From NCBI GenBank assembly GCA_025642075.2, contig JAODUO010000630.1, positions 158,501 through 222,500 of the forward strand: a stretch of DNA of 64,000 nt, in the 5' to 3' direction. Source of the DNA: Ridgeia piscesae. Lineage: Eukaryota; Annelida; Polychaeta; Sabellida; Siboglinidae. A program made the translations under genes and the position numbers. The notes under the pieces are model-generated. The model worked only from the letters and a program-made list of their open reading frames with translations. It ran no database searches and was not told where the DNA came from. This document shows, one piece after another, positions 13,901 to 23,299 of this stretch; position 1 is the stretch's first letter, and every line of letters starts with the position of its first letter.

Positions 13901-15880
13901 AAACCAGGTCAGTTTTTAAAGGTGAACAATCGCCTGCAATTAACACCAGGTGTCTGCCCGCACTGAAGCAGAAATCCCTGTTGAAACATGTAGCGTAATC
14001 ACTGGAAACCATCGTGAAAAACAACACTAATGTAATGTTCTGGAGTTGTAACAATGACCCACTCAACTCCAGATCACATATCTGGTTACACCCTTTGTGT
14101 AAACATGCGTTTTCAATCAGTTTAACAATAATGCAAATGGCAAGTTTTTGTGCTAAAGTTACATTGTCGCTATTTTCAGTTTATCTGCCCAGAGCAACGT
14201 GATCAAGTGAAAAGCCTTGTAAGTGAAAAGGCTTTTCTTCACGGATTAATTTGACATTTCGCTGGTTCACCTAATGGCAATTTATGGACACAGTCCCACT
14301 TTTATTTCAAATTTCATAGAATCATTACTAAAATTCCTAATTTGTACAATTTCTGGCTGTAAATATACCCAGAACAGCAACACAAACAAACAAGAAAGGC
14401 TAGATTTTAGCATTATTTGCCAATGAGCTATTTAATGTCAGTTAACCAATACAAATTGTCTTACATTTAGCAGATGGAGCTGGTCAATTATGGCAATCGA
14501 ACCAAGTGTGACGTTTTGATCAGAGATATGCTCAGGACAAACGGAATTAAGCTGGAGATGTGGGCAGATCCATAAATGGATCGATAGAGGCAGGTGTGTG
14601 CCAAGCTGCTGGTGACGCTGGCCGTGAAACATCCCATGGCAGACTAATGAAAAATTGAACTTAAAGTCAGATTAGTATGACAGGTCTATGTATCATTTTA
14701 ACCAACAGAACACATGCTCAGGTCAGGTATTAATAGCATAAGAGGCAAGATATGAAACTGACCATGAACCATATAAGGGCATATATTACTATCGTGGTAA
14801 ATTGTGCATTACAAAATTGCAATGTTAAGACATTTCTTGTTCTACTAACTAGAACTCACTTCCAACAGAGCTATAGATATAAAAGTTTCTACAAATATAT
14901 ATTGATCAGGCATTAAATGATATACAACTGTTTTTTGAATACACACAGCCGAAGGCTGAGAATGCAGAAATACTTTCACAGAAGTACTGATATGTTTCAC
15001 GCAAGTTGTCATCACAAACAGGCAGAGGAGAAAAACACAAAAACTGCACTGGTCTTTGAGTCATCAAACGCTGTCATATAAACCAGCGACTGGCCATTAG
15101 ACAGACTTGGAAAGGTCAAGCTGTGTGTTTTTTATGTTACCAAAGCACTTGGTCAGTTTCGTAGCACTGTCAAGTATGCGGTCTTGAAACCACATGTTTA
15201 TAGGAGTCTAGTTGAACCTAATCATTGCTCTACGTTGATGCCACATCATGTAAACACTAGTTTTATTGACAGGCCACCCAAGAACATCTACGTATTCCAA
15301 CACCAGGACACCTGAGAACTGGACCACGGATAGGTGGATCAAATGTATACACAATGTGTAAAGTCCTGAACTTTGTAATACAGCCTGGACAAACATGGAT
15401 ATTTATGGGCTGCTCTTGATTTCCCACAGTTCAAGTGAGCCAGTTATTAAGAACCCACACTATCTAACAATAGTCGACACTTTCTACAATTCCCCTGTTA
15501 TCTCCCACCGACCTATTGATTGTACTGTGGAAACTAAAATAAATGAAAAAACTATCCTTCGTACCACAGGAACTGAAAGCAGCCCGTTAAAAAACAAAAT
15601 GGCAAAAATTAATTTTAAAAATGACCCCAGAGGACACAATGTGGAAAGAAAAGCTGACATGATGTTCTACGGATGCAGGCATTACAAGGGATGATCTTCA
15701 ATGTAGGCCACTTCTGCGAGAGTATGAAGCAATACTTTGGTGCTATAATCCTGTAATAACCACTCAGCTCACCCAATTCCTAGAAAAAGTACGACAGTCT
15801 ATTTCCTTTGTTCAAATATTCCTGTAATTTGAATAATCATCACAGCATTGACGTCGGTGATCAGAGAATAATTTGGTGAG

Positions 15881-15890
15881 CCTACCTTCA
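15881..15890 (-). other. Stop codon abutting a putative splice donor
   Basis: On the minus strand the serine-rich frame ends in TGA (15,890-15,888), followed by AG and then GTAGGC. AAG|GTAGGC matches the donor consensus at -3 to +3 and at +5. The exon would therefore end two bases after the stop. The frame that runs through the long upstream ORF also meets a TGA at 15,903-15,901. No AATAAA is seen immediately downstream on the minus strand; the first I noticed is about 600 bp on. That leaves open a spliced 3' UTR or an alternative 3' end. Confidence 0.45.
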
Positions 15891-17573
15891 GTGTTTGTCT
15901 TCAGAAGCAGACGAACGTGGCAGCTTCACCGTTGACTTCCCCGGCCCGAGACGGGGATGCACAGGTCTCGAGATGCGTGATAATCCCACTTTTGTAGCGA
16001 TCCCAGATGCGGGAGGAGTCCGACTATCCTGCGACGTCTTCGCTGGTGACCTCGGCGGGATCTGGCTCTCATGTCCCAGTCCTGCCGACTCCCCATTCTT
16101 TCCCGTTGTGTGTCTCCCAGAGGGATTCGCCTGGGAACACTTGAGTGGGAGTTTCTCACACACTGACGGTGGAGCGTCGGACGTGGAGCTGGATTTCTTC
16201 GCTTTCCCCGGAATGCCACTCTTGGGCTGCATCTTTGGGCTGAACGAGGACAACTTGCTTTGTTTTGCCACGTTCTTTCCAGGAGACGGGATGCCGCTGC
16301 TGCTCGGACTCTTTGTGGCAATTCCTGTTGGCAACTTCTGCTGCGTGTCTGGTTTATGGGCAGGAGTTGATGATGGTTTGTCGTGTCCTCGAGTAGGAGA
16401 CGAGGCGTGGCTACTGGTCCTACGATACAGCGTCACTGTCGCCTGTCTCAGACTCCCCATCACCGACTGGAAGCTGATACCAGATGACGCAGTCTCCTTG
16501 TCTTTCGTGCTGTGTTTACCGGCTGCCTCTGCAGGTTTTACAGTCGTGTTTGCTTTCACCGACGTCACCGGCCTCAACTTTGAGACGCGGTGGTGTGACG
16601 ACGGTGTCTGCAATTTGCTTTTACTCGCAGTATTTGACTGCAAAGACGGCGAAACCACCACAGAATCTGATGGTGCGCTGTTGCTCAGACACGCCCCATG
16701 GCCACTAGGTGGCTGTGGACCTATTTCCGTCGCCACCGAGCCACCGTTTATCACTGCTGGTTGAGACAAAGATCTGATGGCACTATCCTTTTTATCAATG
16801 ACAACATGAGATGCTCGACTGTCGTGTGCTTTCACAACATCGCACGTGACAGGCTTTTCACAAGAGACGCTGACATCATGCACTTTACAAGGTTTGTCAT
16901 CCACCAACATTGGTGTCGTCGATACAGCTTCAATTTTGGATTTTTCCGTGGCCATTTCCAAATCAATACCTCTGACACCACTGTCCTTCTCTGACGGCTG
17001 CACGTGGAGCGACGTCTCCGAGACTGCGGTCTCCACTATCAGCTCCTCCGCCTCCTCCTTCCGCTGCATGTTTAAGGAAGACGTGGCCGTGGACCGTCGC
17101 AGTGACCCTTCATCCAGCAGATACGAGGTGCTGATGTACGCCAACAAACCATGTTGTTCTCCCTCCTGCTCCACGGTCTCCAGACTGGGAGAACTTGATG
17201 ACAATGACACAGGCCGCGTCACTCGCCCCGGGCTCAGAATCGCCGAATGACGCTTGTTTTTCCATGTTGGCGACGGCTGTGACGGCCACGGGTTGTCACC
17301 GTGGTGGTCATCAATGTCACACGACGACGATGACAACGCCTGCAGTTCTGTGTTCTCGATGATCCGGGAGTGTCGGGGAGTGGATGGGAAGAGTGTATCC
17401 GGACGTTGAGCGGGACGTGATTGTTTTGGTTTGGGACGTCTTAGCCTCACAGGTGTCGTTTCAACTTCGGCGTCTTTATCGTTGCCGTTTGTTTCGAATA
17501 GGTCACTACTGACTGGTGACAGGTCGTTGTGTTCGCTTGGTCTGCCTTTCTCTGTTTCCCCCCTCATTGCCAT
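15888..17573 (-). CDS. 3' part of a large Ser/Pro-rich disordered protein
   Basis: This open frame of 561 codons overlaps the end of the 1,768-codon frame (17,506-22,812) by 68 bp and is shifted by one base from it. Composition continues smoothly: rich in S, T, P, K and R, with no globular domain, signal peptide or membrane segment. Two SGIP motifs lie at 16,287-16,298 and 16,209-16,220 in Ser/Pro/Lys-rich context. That is the form of the S-x-I-P motif by which microtubule plus-end trackers bind EB proteins. The C-terminal residues are basic and serine-rich (HPRLGPGKSTVKLPRSS), then SEDKH and TGA. The ATG at 17,573 is probably not a real start. The frame most likely continues the upstream one through the six-G run at 17,558-17,563. 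Alternatives are an assembly error, a true frameshift allele or an undetected micro-intron. I do not recognise an exact family. Coding is judged from frame length and composition. Confidence 0.85.
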   Translation of the reverse strand: MAMRGETEKGRPSEHNDLSPVSSDLFETNGNDKDAEVETTPVRLRRPKPKQSRPAQRPDTLFPSTPRHSRIIENTELQALSSSSCDIDDHHGDNPWPSQPSPTWKNKRHSAILSPGRVTRPVSLSSSSPSLETVEQEGEQHGLLAYISTSYLLDEGSLRRSTATSSLNMQRKEEAEELIVETAVSETSLHVQPSEKDSGVRGIDLEMATEKSKIEAVSTTPMLVDDKPCKVHDVSVSCEKPVTCDVVKAHDSRASHVVIDKKDSAIRSLSQPAVINGGSVATEIGPQPPSGHGACLSNSAPSDSVVVSPSLQSNTASKSKLQTPSSHHRVSKLRPVTSVKANTTVKPAEAAGKHSTKDKETASSGISFQSVMGSLRQATVTLYRRTSSHASSPTRGHDKPSSTPAHKPDTQQKLPTGIATKSPSSSGIPSPGKNVAKQSKLSSFSPKMQPKSGIPGKAKKSSSTSDAPPSVCEKLPLKCSQANPSGRHTTGKNGESAGLGHESQIPPRSPAKTSQDSRTPPASGIATKVGLSRISRPVHPRLGPGKSTVKLPRSSASEDKH

Positions 17574-20500
17574 TATCTTTGGTTGAATACATGTTGCTGA
17601 ACAACATGTCGACCGCGGTCAGCTCTTGTTTTACAGCGTCTGTTGCTTGTGATGTTACCATAGCAACGCCAGGAACCATCTCCGTAGCAACACAGTTTGT
17701 GGGAGGTGGCACAGCAGCCTGTTCAACAGAACACACAGCTGGCTTCATATGGTCTGTCTTTCTTGTAATCTTCGCGGTTGACTGGTCTTTCGGTCCGATC
17801 CAATCCGTACTGTCTCCAAAGACACCGATGCTGCTGCCCAGATCACTGCCAAAGTCGTTTCCGTCTACGAGGCGTTCCGGCGTCAGTGTGTCTTCAGAAC
17901 CACTCAGGCTTGCTGATGGACACGCATCATTGCACACACGTCCTCTCACCCTCCTCGTGACAAACGGCAGTTCTTCTGTGGTTTTCTTTGCGCCGTCCAT
18001 GTGTATCAATGTCTCTCCTCTGTCATCAAATATCCCCCATGATGCAACGTCAATTTCAATGAGCTCATCCCGTCCGCAGGTTGTCGAATTCGAACCCTGT
18101 GATTTCCACGAATCGTACCCGCTTTCGCTGAGCTTGATATTGCCGAGAAGATCCGAGCTCGCCTGACCGACGTCCTTGACCTTTGTTGTGCCTTCTTCGT
18201 GGTGGCCCGTCAGTGATTCGGTCGACCCTTGTGCTTTATCGCATCCATTTATAAGTGACGTTTCAAGATACGTGACATGGTCAACTGGAGGTTTTGTTAG
18301 ACTTGTAGCATTATACACAAACTGCTGACCTCCATTGTTTTTTTCGACACACGTTGGCGCGTCATTTCTGTAGCTAACATCGGTGCACTGATCTGGCCCT
18401 ATCACTCTGATGTTGTCTGATTTGCCTGACTGAACCGCCATCGGACCTGGCAGGTGTCCGTCCAATTTCTTGTCATCTTGATAAGAACAATCAACGGTAT
18501 CTTTGCTGTCTAGCCTCCCGCGTCCAACGGCGTCTGATGAACGATCTGTGAAACTATCTAAGCAATCTCCCACTGTCGACAACAGAACTGGTGTCATGGC
18601 TGCAGCTTTTGTGGTGATATCGCTAATGGCCGTGGCTGCAGATGATGCCCCAGCTAACCGCGATGACACTTGATCGCCGAGGTGATAACAGACATCTGCT
18701 TTGTTGATAGTTGATGTTTTTGTGTTTGTTTCCGTTGCTGATACGCATCTTCGTTCTGTAGGTTTATCATTCTTTCTCTGTACGTTTTCACCATGTGTGC
18801 TTACAGCCCGGGTACAGTTATTGCCAGATTGTCCGTCACACTGCTGTATCAGATCTTGCCGTTTGTCAGTTGAAACAACAGTTCTAGCAATTTCTGGACT
18901 GTTTGCTTGGCAATCAGACTGTCTGGCAATTACCTGTGCTGTGTGTTCATGTTGATTACCTGTCTCATGTCTTGTCTGGGACGGCTGTGATTGTTTTTCC
19001 GATGTCAACTCAGTTGCTGTTAAGCAAATATTATACTTGGCCGCCACTTCTACTGTCGGCTCACAATTGCCATCGTTATTTCCGTTGTTACAACTCCGTG
19101 GTTCTTGCGTACACGTGCTCACAACAGTTTCCACATCGTCAGCCGCGTCATTTTCAAAACTTTTCGTCTTGGCTAAAACGCCACGAGACTGGTGCTGCCT
19201 CCTGTTCTTAACGGAGTACGGCTTCACGAGCATTAGTCCGCACTCTGGAGAATGTTTCGTCAGATCCGGCTGGGTACTTCCCCACGATGAACAACTTCCG
19301 GTGTCGTCGTCTCCATGACAGTCTCCGTGGATGGAATCTGGGTGTGCCAGCTTCCGCCTATGTTTCACAGAGATCTGACTCTGGGTAGCTCCAGCTGATC
19401 TATGGCTCTTTGGCGACCCTGGAACAGCAAGATTGTCTCCATCACCACCACCACCGTCTTGCCTAGCCAATGGCCTGTCTTCGGCTGTCACGGATTTCTT
19501 TGCGCCACCTGGTGGCTTTAACCTGCTCACTTTAGCTAGTTTTGTTGAGTACGAAACCTGTTTCTTTGCCGGGGCCGATGCACCATTCACTGAGCCGCGG
19601 TCGGAGTCAGCCGTCTGTGAATTGGCACTTGGTGACACTTTCACCGGTGTCGTGTCCCTCGGTGGTTTCATCCCCGTCGTCTGCGAAGCACAGGGAGTGT
19701 CACTTGTACCCACGGATGTCACTGACGCTGGTGGCGATGTACACTCCGTTCTGACTGGACGAGGAGGAAGCTTCGACTGTTGCGACATCCGCGAACTGAT
19801 CTGTCGCCTCTGAATGTTTGTACCCTTCGCTTTACCAGTTGCATCAGACACCGGCTGCTGAGGCGGGGATTCGGGAACGCAACTCCAGTTCTTCACCTTC
19901 TCCTCGCTGTAAGCGCATCGATCTAACACCGGGTCGATACCCAAACCGTCATGGCCGCCACCTCCAGCACGCACGCCAGTTCGACCAGTAGCGACAGGCC
20001 TGATTTGCTTGCTCTTCACCGATTGCGACCGGGAGCTTGCATTGCTGTTACAGCTCTGTACATCAGAGAAACTGCCGCTGCGATTCATAGGCAGCTTGGT
20101 GATCTTATGCTGTCTGCTTTGTTTCACGTGCACTGGCTTTGATGGTTTCTGTGCATCATGCATCACCTTCCCGGCGACACCACTGTCGTTATCCATCGTC
20201 ATCTCACTGTAGCCTTTCGGAGGCGCCGCACGACTACTCCTACCTTTGAGCACACGTGGTCGACGAGGGTCCTGACGCGAAGACGCATTGTTGTTCTCGC
20301 TGAAGACGCTGGCCAACGAGGTACAGCTGGACGTGACGCTGGAACATGGTTCATTCGACGACGTACTCTGCATCATGTCCTCTTGACCGCCGCGTGGCTG
20401 ACGAGGTTGCTTTCTTGCCAACTGCCGGGTGGACCCGAGTTTATCATTGACACGAACCCCGGAAGGCAAACGTGAACCTTCCTTTTTGACCATTTCACCA

Positions 20501-22812
20501 TCAACAGGCGCAGTTCTCGATTTCGCTTTCGCAATGCACTGTCGACTTCGACTTAACCGGCTCTGCTGCTCACTGTACTGCAGTTTTGATTTTGATGGCG
20601 CACGTACGAGTCCTTGAGGTTTGTTTGATGCAGGTGATATTTCCGGCGACACCTGTTGACCGTTTTGTTTCATGGCAGCAGTGGTCACTGCACCTGTCTG
20701 GTGTCTCACACTTTTCAGCTTGGAGGCGGCCAGCCACTTGTTGCAGATGCTGCTTGTGCTAAGTGGCTGGTGGTCATACTTTCCTCGGGAACCGCTTCGG
20801 TCTCGATGTGACGAATCATCTCCTTCGAACCGTTTAATTTTTGATTCAACGTCACACCGTTCGGCCGCCGTAACGTGGACCGTCTTTCTCGTCTGCGGTC
20901 CGTCGTGGATCGTGGTATCTCTGATCACCGTTATAGGCTTACGGTCAGAAGAACCCAAGTACTGTGTCTGTGATTTCGACACCTGGTTTGCATCACTACT
21001 CAGGTTCTTCGAATTGGCATGCGCCTCCCTGGCACGCTGAGGTAACTGTTTCTTTGGAACATTCCGATACTGCGGTTTGCCAGACTCCTGCTTCTGTGCC
21101 ACGATCTCTATCACATTTACAAGATCGGGGAGATTTTGCTGGAGAGCTCCTACGCCGCTCTCCTTACCAACATTTCTCTTCGTCGAACACGTGTACACGG
21201 GAGATACCTCGGTTTGCGAGTGGTCGTCTCCCCATCCGGGAGAAGGTTGCTGGGAGAATTCCTCCTCATTGGTCCCCTTGCAGTCCCAGATACTCTGTTC
21301 TGACTGCAGACAGGTCTGTGTGTTCGAGTAGAACTGGTCACCCAGGACCATCTGTCCCACGGGGGAAGGTCTACCAGAGCTTCCCTGAGGGAACACGGTC
21401 TCTGGCGAGTCACCGACATATTGCATTTTCGAAGTTCTCACGGATGACCTAATGCACTGTAATCCCTCCGGGGACGCCTGTTGTTCCCCCCCTCCGTAGC
21501 TGATCTTGGTGCCGGGATTGCGGGGTGGAAGAGGAGGGGGAGACACAAGGGAATGGGGTTCGGGCGATGCCGAATGACTCCTCGTACACGACACCCGTTT
21601 CGTAGCTCGCAGTTCCGCCATCCGCACCCCGCAACACGGACTCACGAACGCCGTGGAAACCGTCTTCGGGAACGCACGCACATATACCTGGTCGATCGTC
21701 TCGTATATCGGTGACGGCGGCATCGATTCATAGATGTTCGTTTTGCAATCACAGTTCGGGGAAAGCCCTGCCAGAGACAGGCACTGTTTCTCCCCGGCAT
21801 TAACCGGCTGCGGGCCTTGGTGTTTGGCAACGGTGACACGGTCGGTCCAGTTGTCCTTTGATGTCCTGTTGGCGTCCTGTGAAGCAGGCGGACATTTAGT
21901 CAGTTGTGGAGGCGAGTCGTTGTAATGGTCACCATTAATTACAGGTTCGTCACACTCCGTGTCCTCTGGGTACGAATATAATCGGTCACGCCTAACAACA
22001 ACGACAGGCACCGATCCGTCAGCGTTAGAAGTATCGTTCACAGATGTCGGCTTCTCCCTCGAACGGCCACGCTTGGCCGATAATGACTGATGCTGCATAT
22101 GTCCAGTATTTGGCGTTTGTATAGTCGGACGTCTGTCCTCTGGGTTGCTGTAGGATCGGTGAGGCTTGACCAGACACGCCGAAGTTCGCTGGTCACCGCC
22201 GGTGCCGTCTTGGCGGCGCAGAGGCAGCGGCGAGCCCCTACACATGATTGGTATGCTAGCACCAGCCTGGTTTCCTACCCCAGGCTTTGTATCGGCAACA
22301 CTCCCACGTAACGAGGGTGATTGTAATACCCTATCCGGTGGTGATCTGTGTCCTCTTGTGGGTTGTGACTGCTCTGTTGAACAAATCACCCGTGTCACCG
22401 AACTACCGTTACGCACTCCGTGCACTGTCCGGCCTACGGGATCTGCCTTAGTGTTGTCATCATGTACAATCACCGGATAACACGGCTGATCCGAACTGAT
22501 GATGACATGTGGCGTCTCCTGCCCTGCTCCGTGAGAACTGTTCGTATCACTGAAACACCTCACTGAAGACTTTGGCGGAGGACTTTTGCCGTCACCGAGC
22601 TTCCTCTCGTGAGACACGAACGTGGACACGAGGGAGTTGTCTCTCTGGTACCTCCGGCTGCTGTTGCTGACCGACACGTCCGCCATGCCCATGGCCGTGG
22701 CATCCGAGAAGGCGGCCGCCACTGGGTTCACCGAACGACTGGTGGGCGTCTGTTTCTTCTTCTTGCTGGACGACGCCGCCCGCCCGAAAAGGGGAAGTCT
22801 TGACTTCTCCAT
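17506..22812 (-). CDS. Large Ser/Thr-rich disordered protein, 5' part; possible EB-binding microtubule-associated protein
   Basis: This is a single uninterrupted frame of 1,768 codons. I place the start at the ATG at 22,812 (G at -3 and G at +4, a strong context). The frame is open for 12 codons further upstream, but without an ATG. The protein begins MEKSRLPLFGRAASSSKKKK and is rich in S, T, Q, K, P and R throughout. It has no recognisable globular domain, signal peptide or membrane segment, so it is predicted to be largely disordered and cytoplasmic or nuclear. S-x-L-P motifs occur at 22,792-22,803, 20,464-20,475 and 19,765-19,776, and two SGIP motifs lie in the downstream frame. Several such motifs with basic flanks suggest EB binding at microtubule plus ends (inference). 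The SRLPLFGR start recalls the SRLPIF-type start of CCSER-family proteins, too weakly for a name. A more ordered acidic patch with SGYDSWKSQ lies near 18,100. The frame ends at TAG 17,506, almost certainly artificially (see the six-G run). Confidence 0.92.
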   Translation of the reverse strand: MEKSRLPLFGRAASSSKKKKQTPTSRSVNPVAAAFSDATAMGMADVSVSNSSRRYQRDNSLVSTFVSHERKLGDGKSPPPKSSVRCFSDTNSSHGAGQETPHVIISSDQPCYPVIVHDDNTKADPVGRTVHGVRNGSSVTRVICSTEQSQPTRGHRSPPDRVLQSPSLRGSVADTKPGVGNQAGASIPIMCRGSPLPLRRQDGTGGDQRTSACLVKPHRSYSNPEDRRPTIQTPNTGHMQHQSLSAKRGRSREKPTSVNDTSNADGSVPVVVVRRDRLYSYPEDTECDEPVINGDHYNDSPPQLTKCPPASQDANRTSKDNWTDRVTVAKHQGPQPVNAGEKQCLSLAGLSPNCDCKTNIYESMPPSPIYETIDQVYVRAFPKTVSTAFVSPCCGVRMAELRATKRVSCTRSHSASPEPHSLVSPPPLPPRNPGTKISYGGGEQQASPEGLQCIRSSVRTSKMQYVGDSPETVFPQGSSGRPSPVGQMVLGDQFYSNTQTCLQSEQSIWDCKGTNEEEFSQQPSPGWGDDHSQTEVSPVYTCSTKRNVGKESGVGALQQNLPDLVNVIEIVAQKQESGKPQYRNVPKKQLPQRAREAHANSKNLSSDANQVSKSQTQYLGSSDRKPITVIRDTTIHDGPQTRKTVHVTAAERCDVESKIKRFEGDDSSHRDRSGSRGKYDHQPLSTSSICNKWLAASKLKSVRHQTGAVTTAAMKQNGQQVSPEISPASNKPQGLVRAPSKSKLQYSEQQSRLSRSRQCIAKAKSRTAPVDGEMVKKEGSRLPSGVRVNDKLGSTRQLARKQPRQPRGGQEDMMQSTSSNEPCSSVTSSCTSLASVFSENNNASSRQDPRRPRVLKGRSSRAAPPKGYSEMTMDNDSGVAGKVMHDAQKPSKPVHVKQSRQHKITKLPMNRSGSFSDVQSCNSNASSRSQSVKSKQIRPVATGRTGVRAGGGGHDGLGIDPVLDRCAYSEEKVKNWSCVPESPPQQPVSDATGKAKGTNIQRRQISSRMSQQSKLPPRPVRTECTSPPASVTSVGTSDTPCASQTTGMKPPRDTTPVKVSPSANSQTADSDRGSVNGASAPAKKQVSYSTKLAKVSRLKPPGGAKKSVTAEDRPLARQDGGGGDGDNLAVPGSPKSHRSAGATQSQISVKHRRKLAHPDSIHGDCHGDDDTGSCSSWGSTQPDLTKHSPECGLMLVKPYSVKNRRQHQSRGVLAKTKSFENDAADDVETVVSTCTQEPRSCNNGNNDGNCEPTVEVAAKYNICLTATELTSEKQSQPSQTRHETGNQHEHTAQVIARQSDCQANSPEIARTVVSTDKRQDLIQQCDGQSGNNCTRAVSTHGENVQRKNDKPTERRCVSATETNTKTSTINKADVCYHLGDQVSSRLAGASSAATAISDITTKAAAMTPVLLSTVGDCLDSFTDRSSDAVGRGRLDSKDTVDCSYQDDKKLDGHLPGPMAVQSGKSDNIRVIGPDQCTDVSYRNDAPTCVEKNNGGQQFVYNATSLTKPPVDHVTYLETSLINGCDKAQGSTESLTGHHEEGTTKVKDVGQASSDLLGNIKLSESGYDSWKSQGSNSTTCGRDELIEIDVASWGIFDDRGETLIHMDGAKKTTEELPFVTRRVRGRVCNDACPSASLSGSEDTLTPERLVDGNDFGSDLGSSIGVFGDSTDWIGPKDQSTAKITRKTDHMKPAVCSVEQAAVPPPTNCVATEMVPGVAMVTSQATDAVKQELTAVDMLFSNMYSTKDNGNEGGNRERQTKRTQRPVTSQ
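17558..17563 (-). other. Six-G run where the two large frames join (+1 shift)
   Basis: On the minus strand GAGGGGGGAAA sits in the overlap of the two large frames. Dropping one G carries the upstream frame directly into the downstream frame, with no stop on either side, for a joined length of about 2,307 residues. A homopolymer length error in the assembly is the simplest cause. A polymorphic or fixed frameshift would truncate the protein 17 codons after the run. Confidence 0.7.
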
Positions 22813-22834
22813 TGCGTTTGACGCATTCAGCGTG

Positions 22835-22879
22835 TTAACAGCGCACACACACGCACACCGACGTCCTACATGTCAACAT
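22835..22879 (-). promoter_or_regulatory. Upstream ORF (14 codons) with a nested start-stop ORF
   Basis: On the minus strand an ATG at 22,879 opens a 14-codon frame ending in TAA at 22,837-22,835, 22 bases before the main ATG. A second ATG at 22,871 is followed at once by TAG (22,868-22,866), a minimal start-stop uORF. If the transcript starts upstream, both would be expected to lower initiation at 22,812. Transcript extent is not known. Confidence 0.45.
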
Positions 22880-23010
22880 TGATCTATCCACACACATGTG
22901 TATGTGTGTGTACGTGTGTGAGTGTGTGATATCCAAAAGGTGCGTATGTCGCGGCCGTGACAGTTCGTCAGTGACAGTCACACAACGTCAACGTCTGATA
23001 TCCTTGGACG

Positions 23011-23043
23011 GCCGCTACACAGCCGCTACACAGCCGCTACACA
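23011..23043 (+). repeat. Three tandem 11-bp units
   Basis: The unit GCCGCTACACA occurs three times without a mismatch, in the likely 5' UTR or proximal promoter of the large minus-strand gene. Confidence 0.9.
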
Positions 23044-23299
23044 CTTGCTGTCACTGCGGCCACTGCCTTGACTGAATAGCCCACCGCTGTCTGTGCAGCA
23101 CAGCCCAAGCACCACAGTCTGCGTTCCGCATGAGCGAACTCTTGTGCCGGCTAACCGGGTTATTGGCTGGTCCGTGCATTGTCGGGGCGCGGTGACGGCG
23201 AGAGAGTGGGTGGGCGAGGGGGTGACAGGACGCGTCAGTTGTGTCTACTGTCAACATCTCCTGTCACACTCGTTAGCAGTCCATGGTTCGCCAGGCTGA

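Larger units (their letters stand above)
773..15880. other. Long non-coding stretch
   Basis: I see no exon I can defend here. The sequence is mostly AT-rich with scattered GC-richer patches (about 6,290-6,700, 7,700-7,990, 9,700-10,350 and 13,150-13,350). These could be conserved regulatory elements, but nothing in the sequence proves that. Short open frames such as 3,881-4,420 (no ATG at its start, no family resemblance) fall within chance expectation. Small simple repeats occur at 1,496-1,512 (CA) and 12,043-12,060 (CAGA). If the large minus-strand gene has further 3' exons they would lie here, but I could not recognise any. Confidence 0.6.
22813..23260 (-). promoter_or_regulatory. Putative 5' UTR and promoter of the serine-rich gene
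   Basis: The region upstream of the ATG is GC- and CpG-richer than the flanks. On the minus strand it has a CCAAT box (AGCCAATAAC, core 23,166-23,162), a triple 11-bp tandem repeat (23,011-23,043) and a GT-rich stretch nearer the ATG. No TATA box is evident, which fits a broad CpG-type promoter. The transcription start cannot be placed from sequence alone. Confidence 0.45.

Noticed and set aside
15895..16764. 289-codon plus-strand frame opposite the large gene
   Set aside because: A shadow of the minus-strand serine-rich frame. The minus frame is longer and compositionally continuous with its neighbour.
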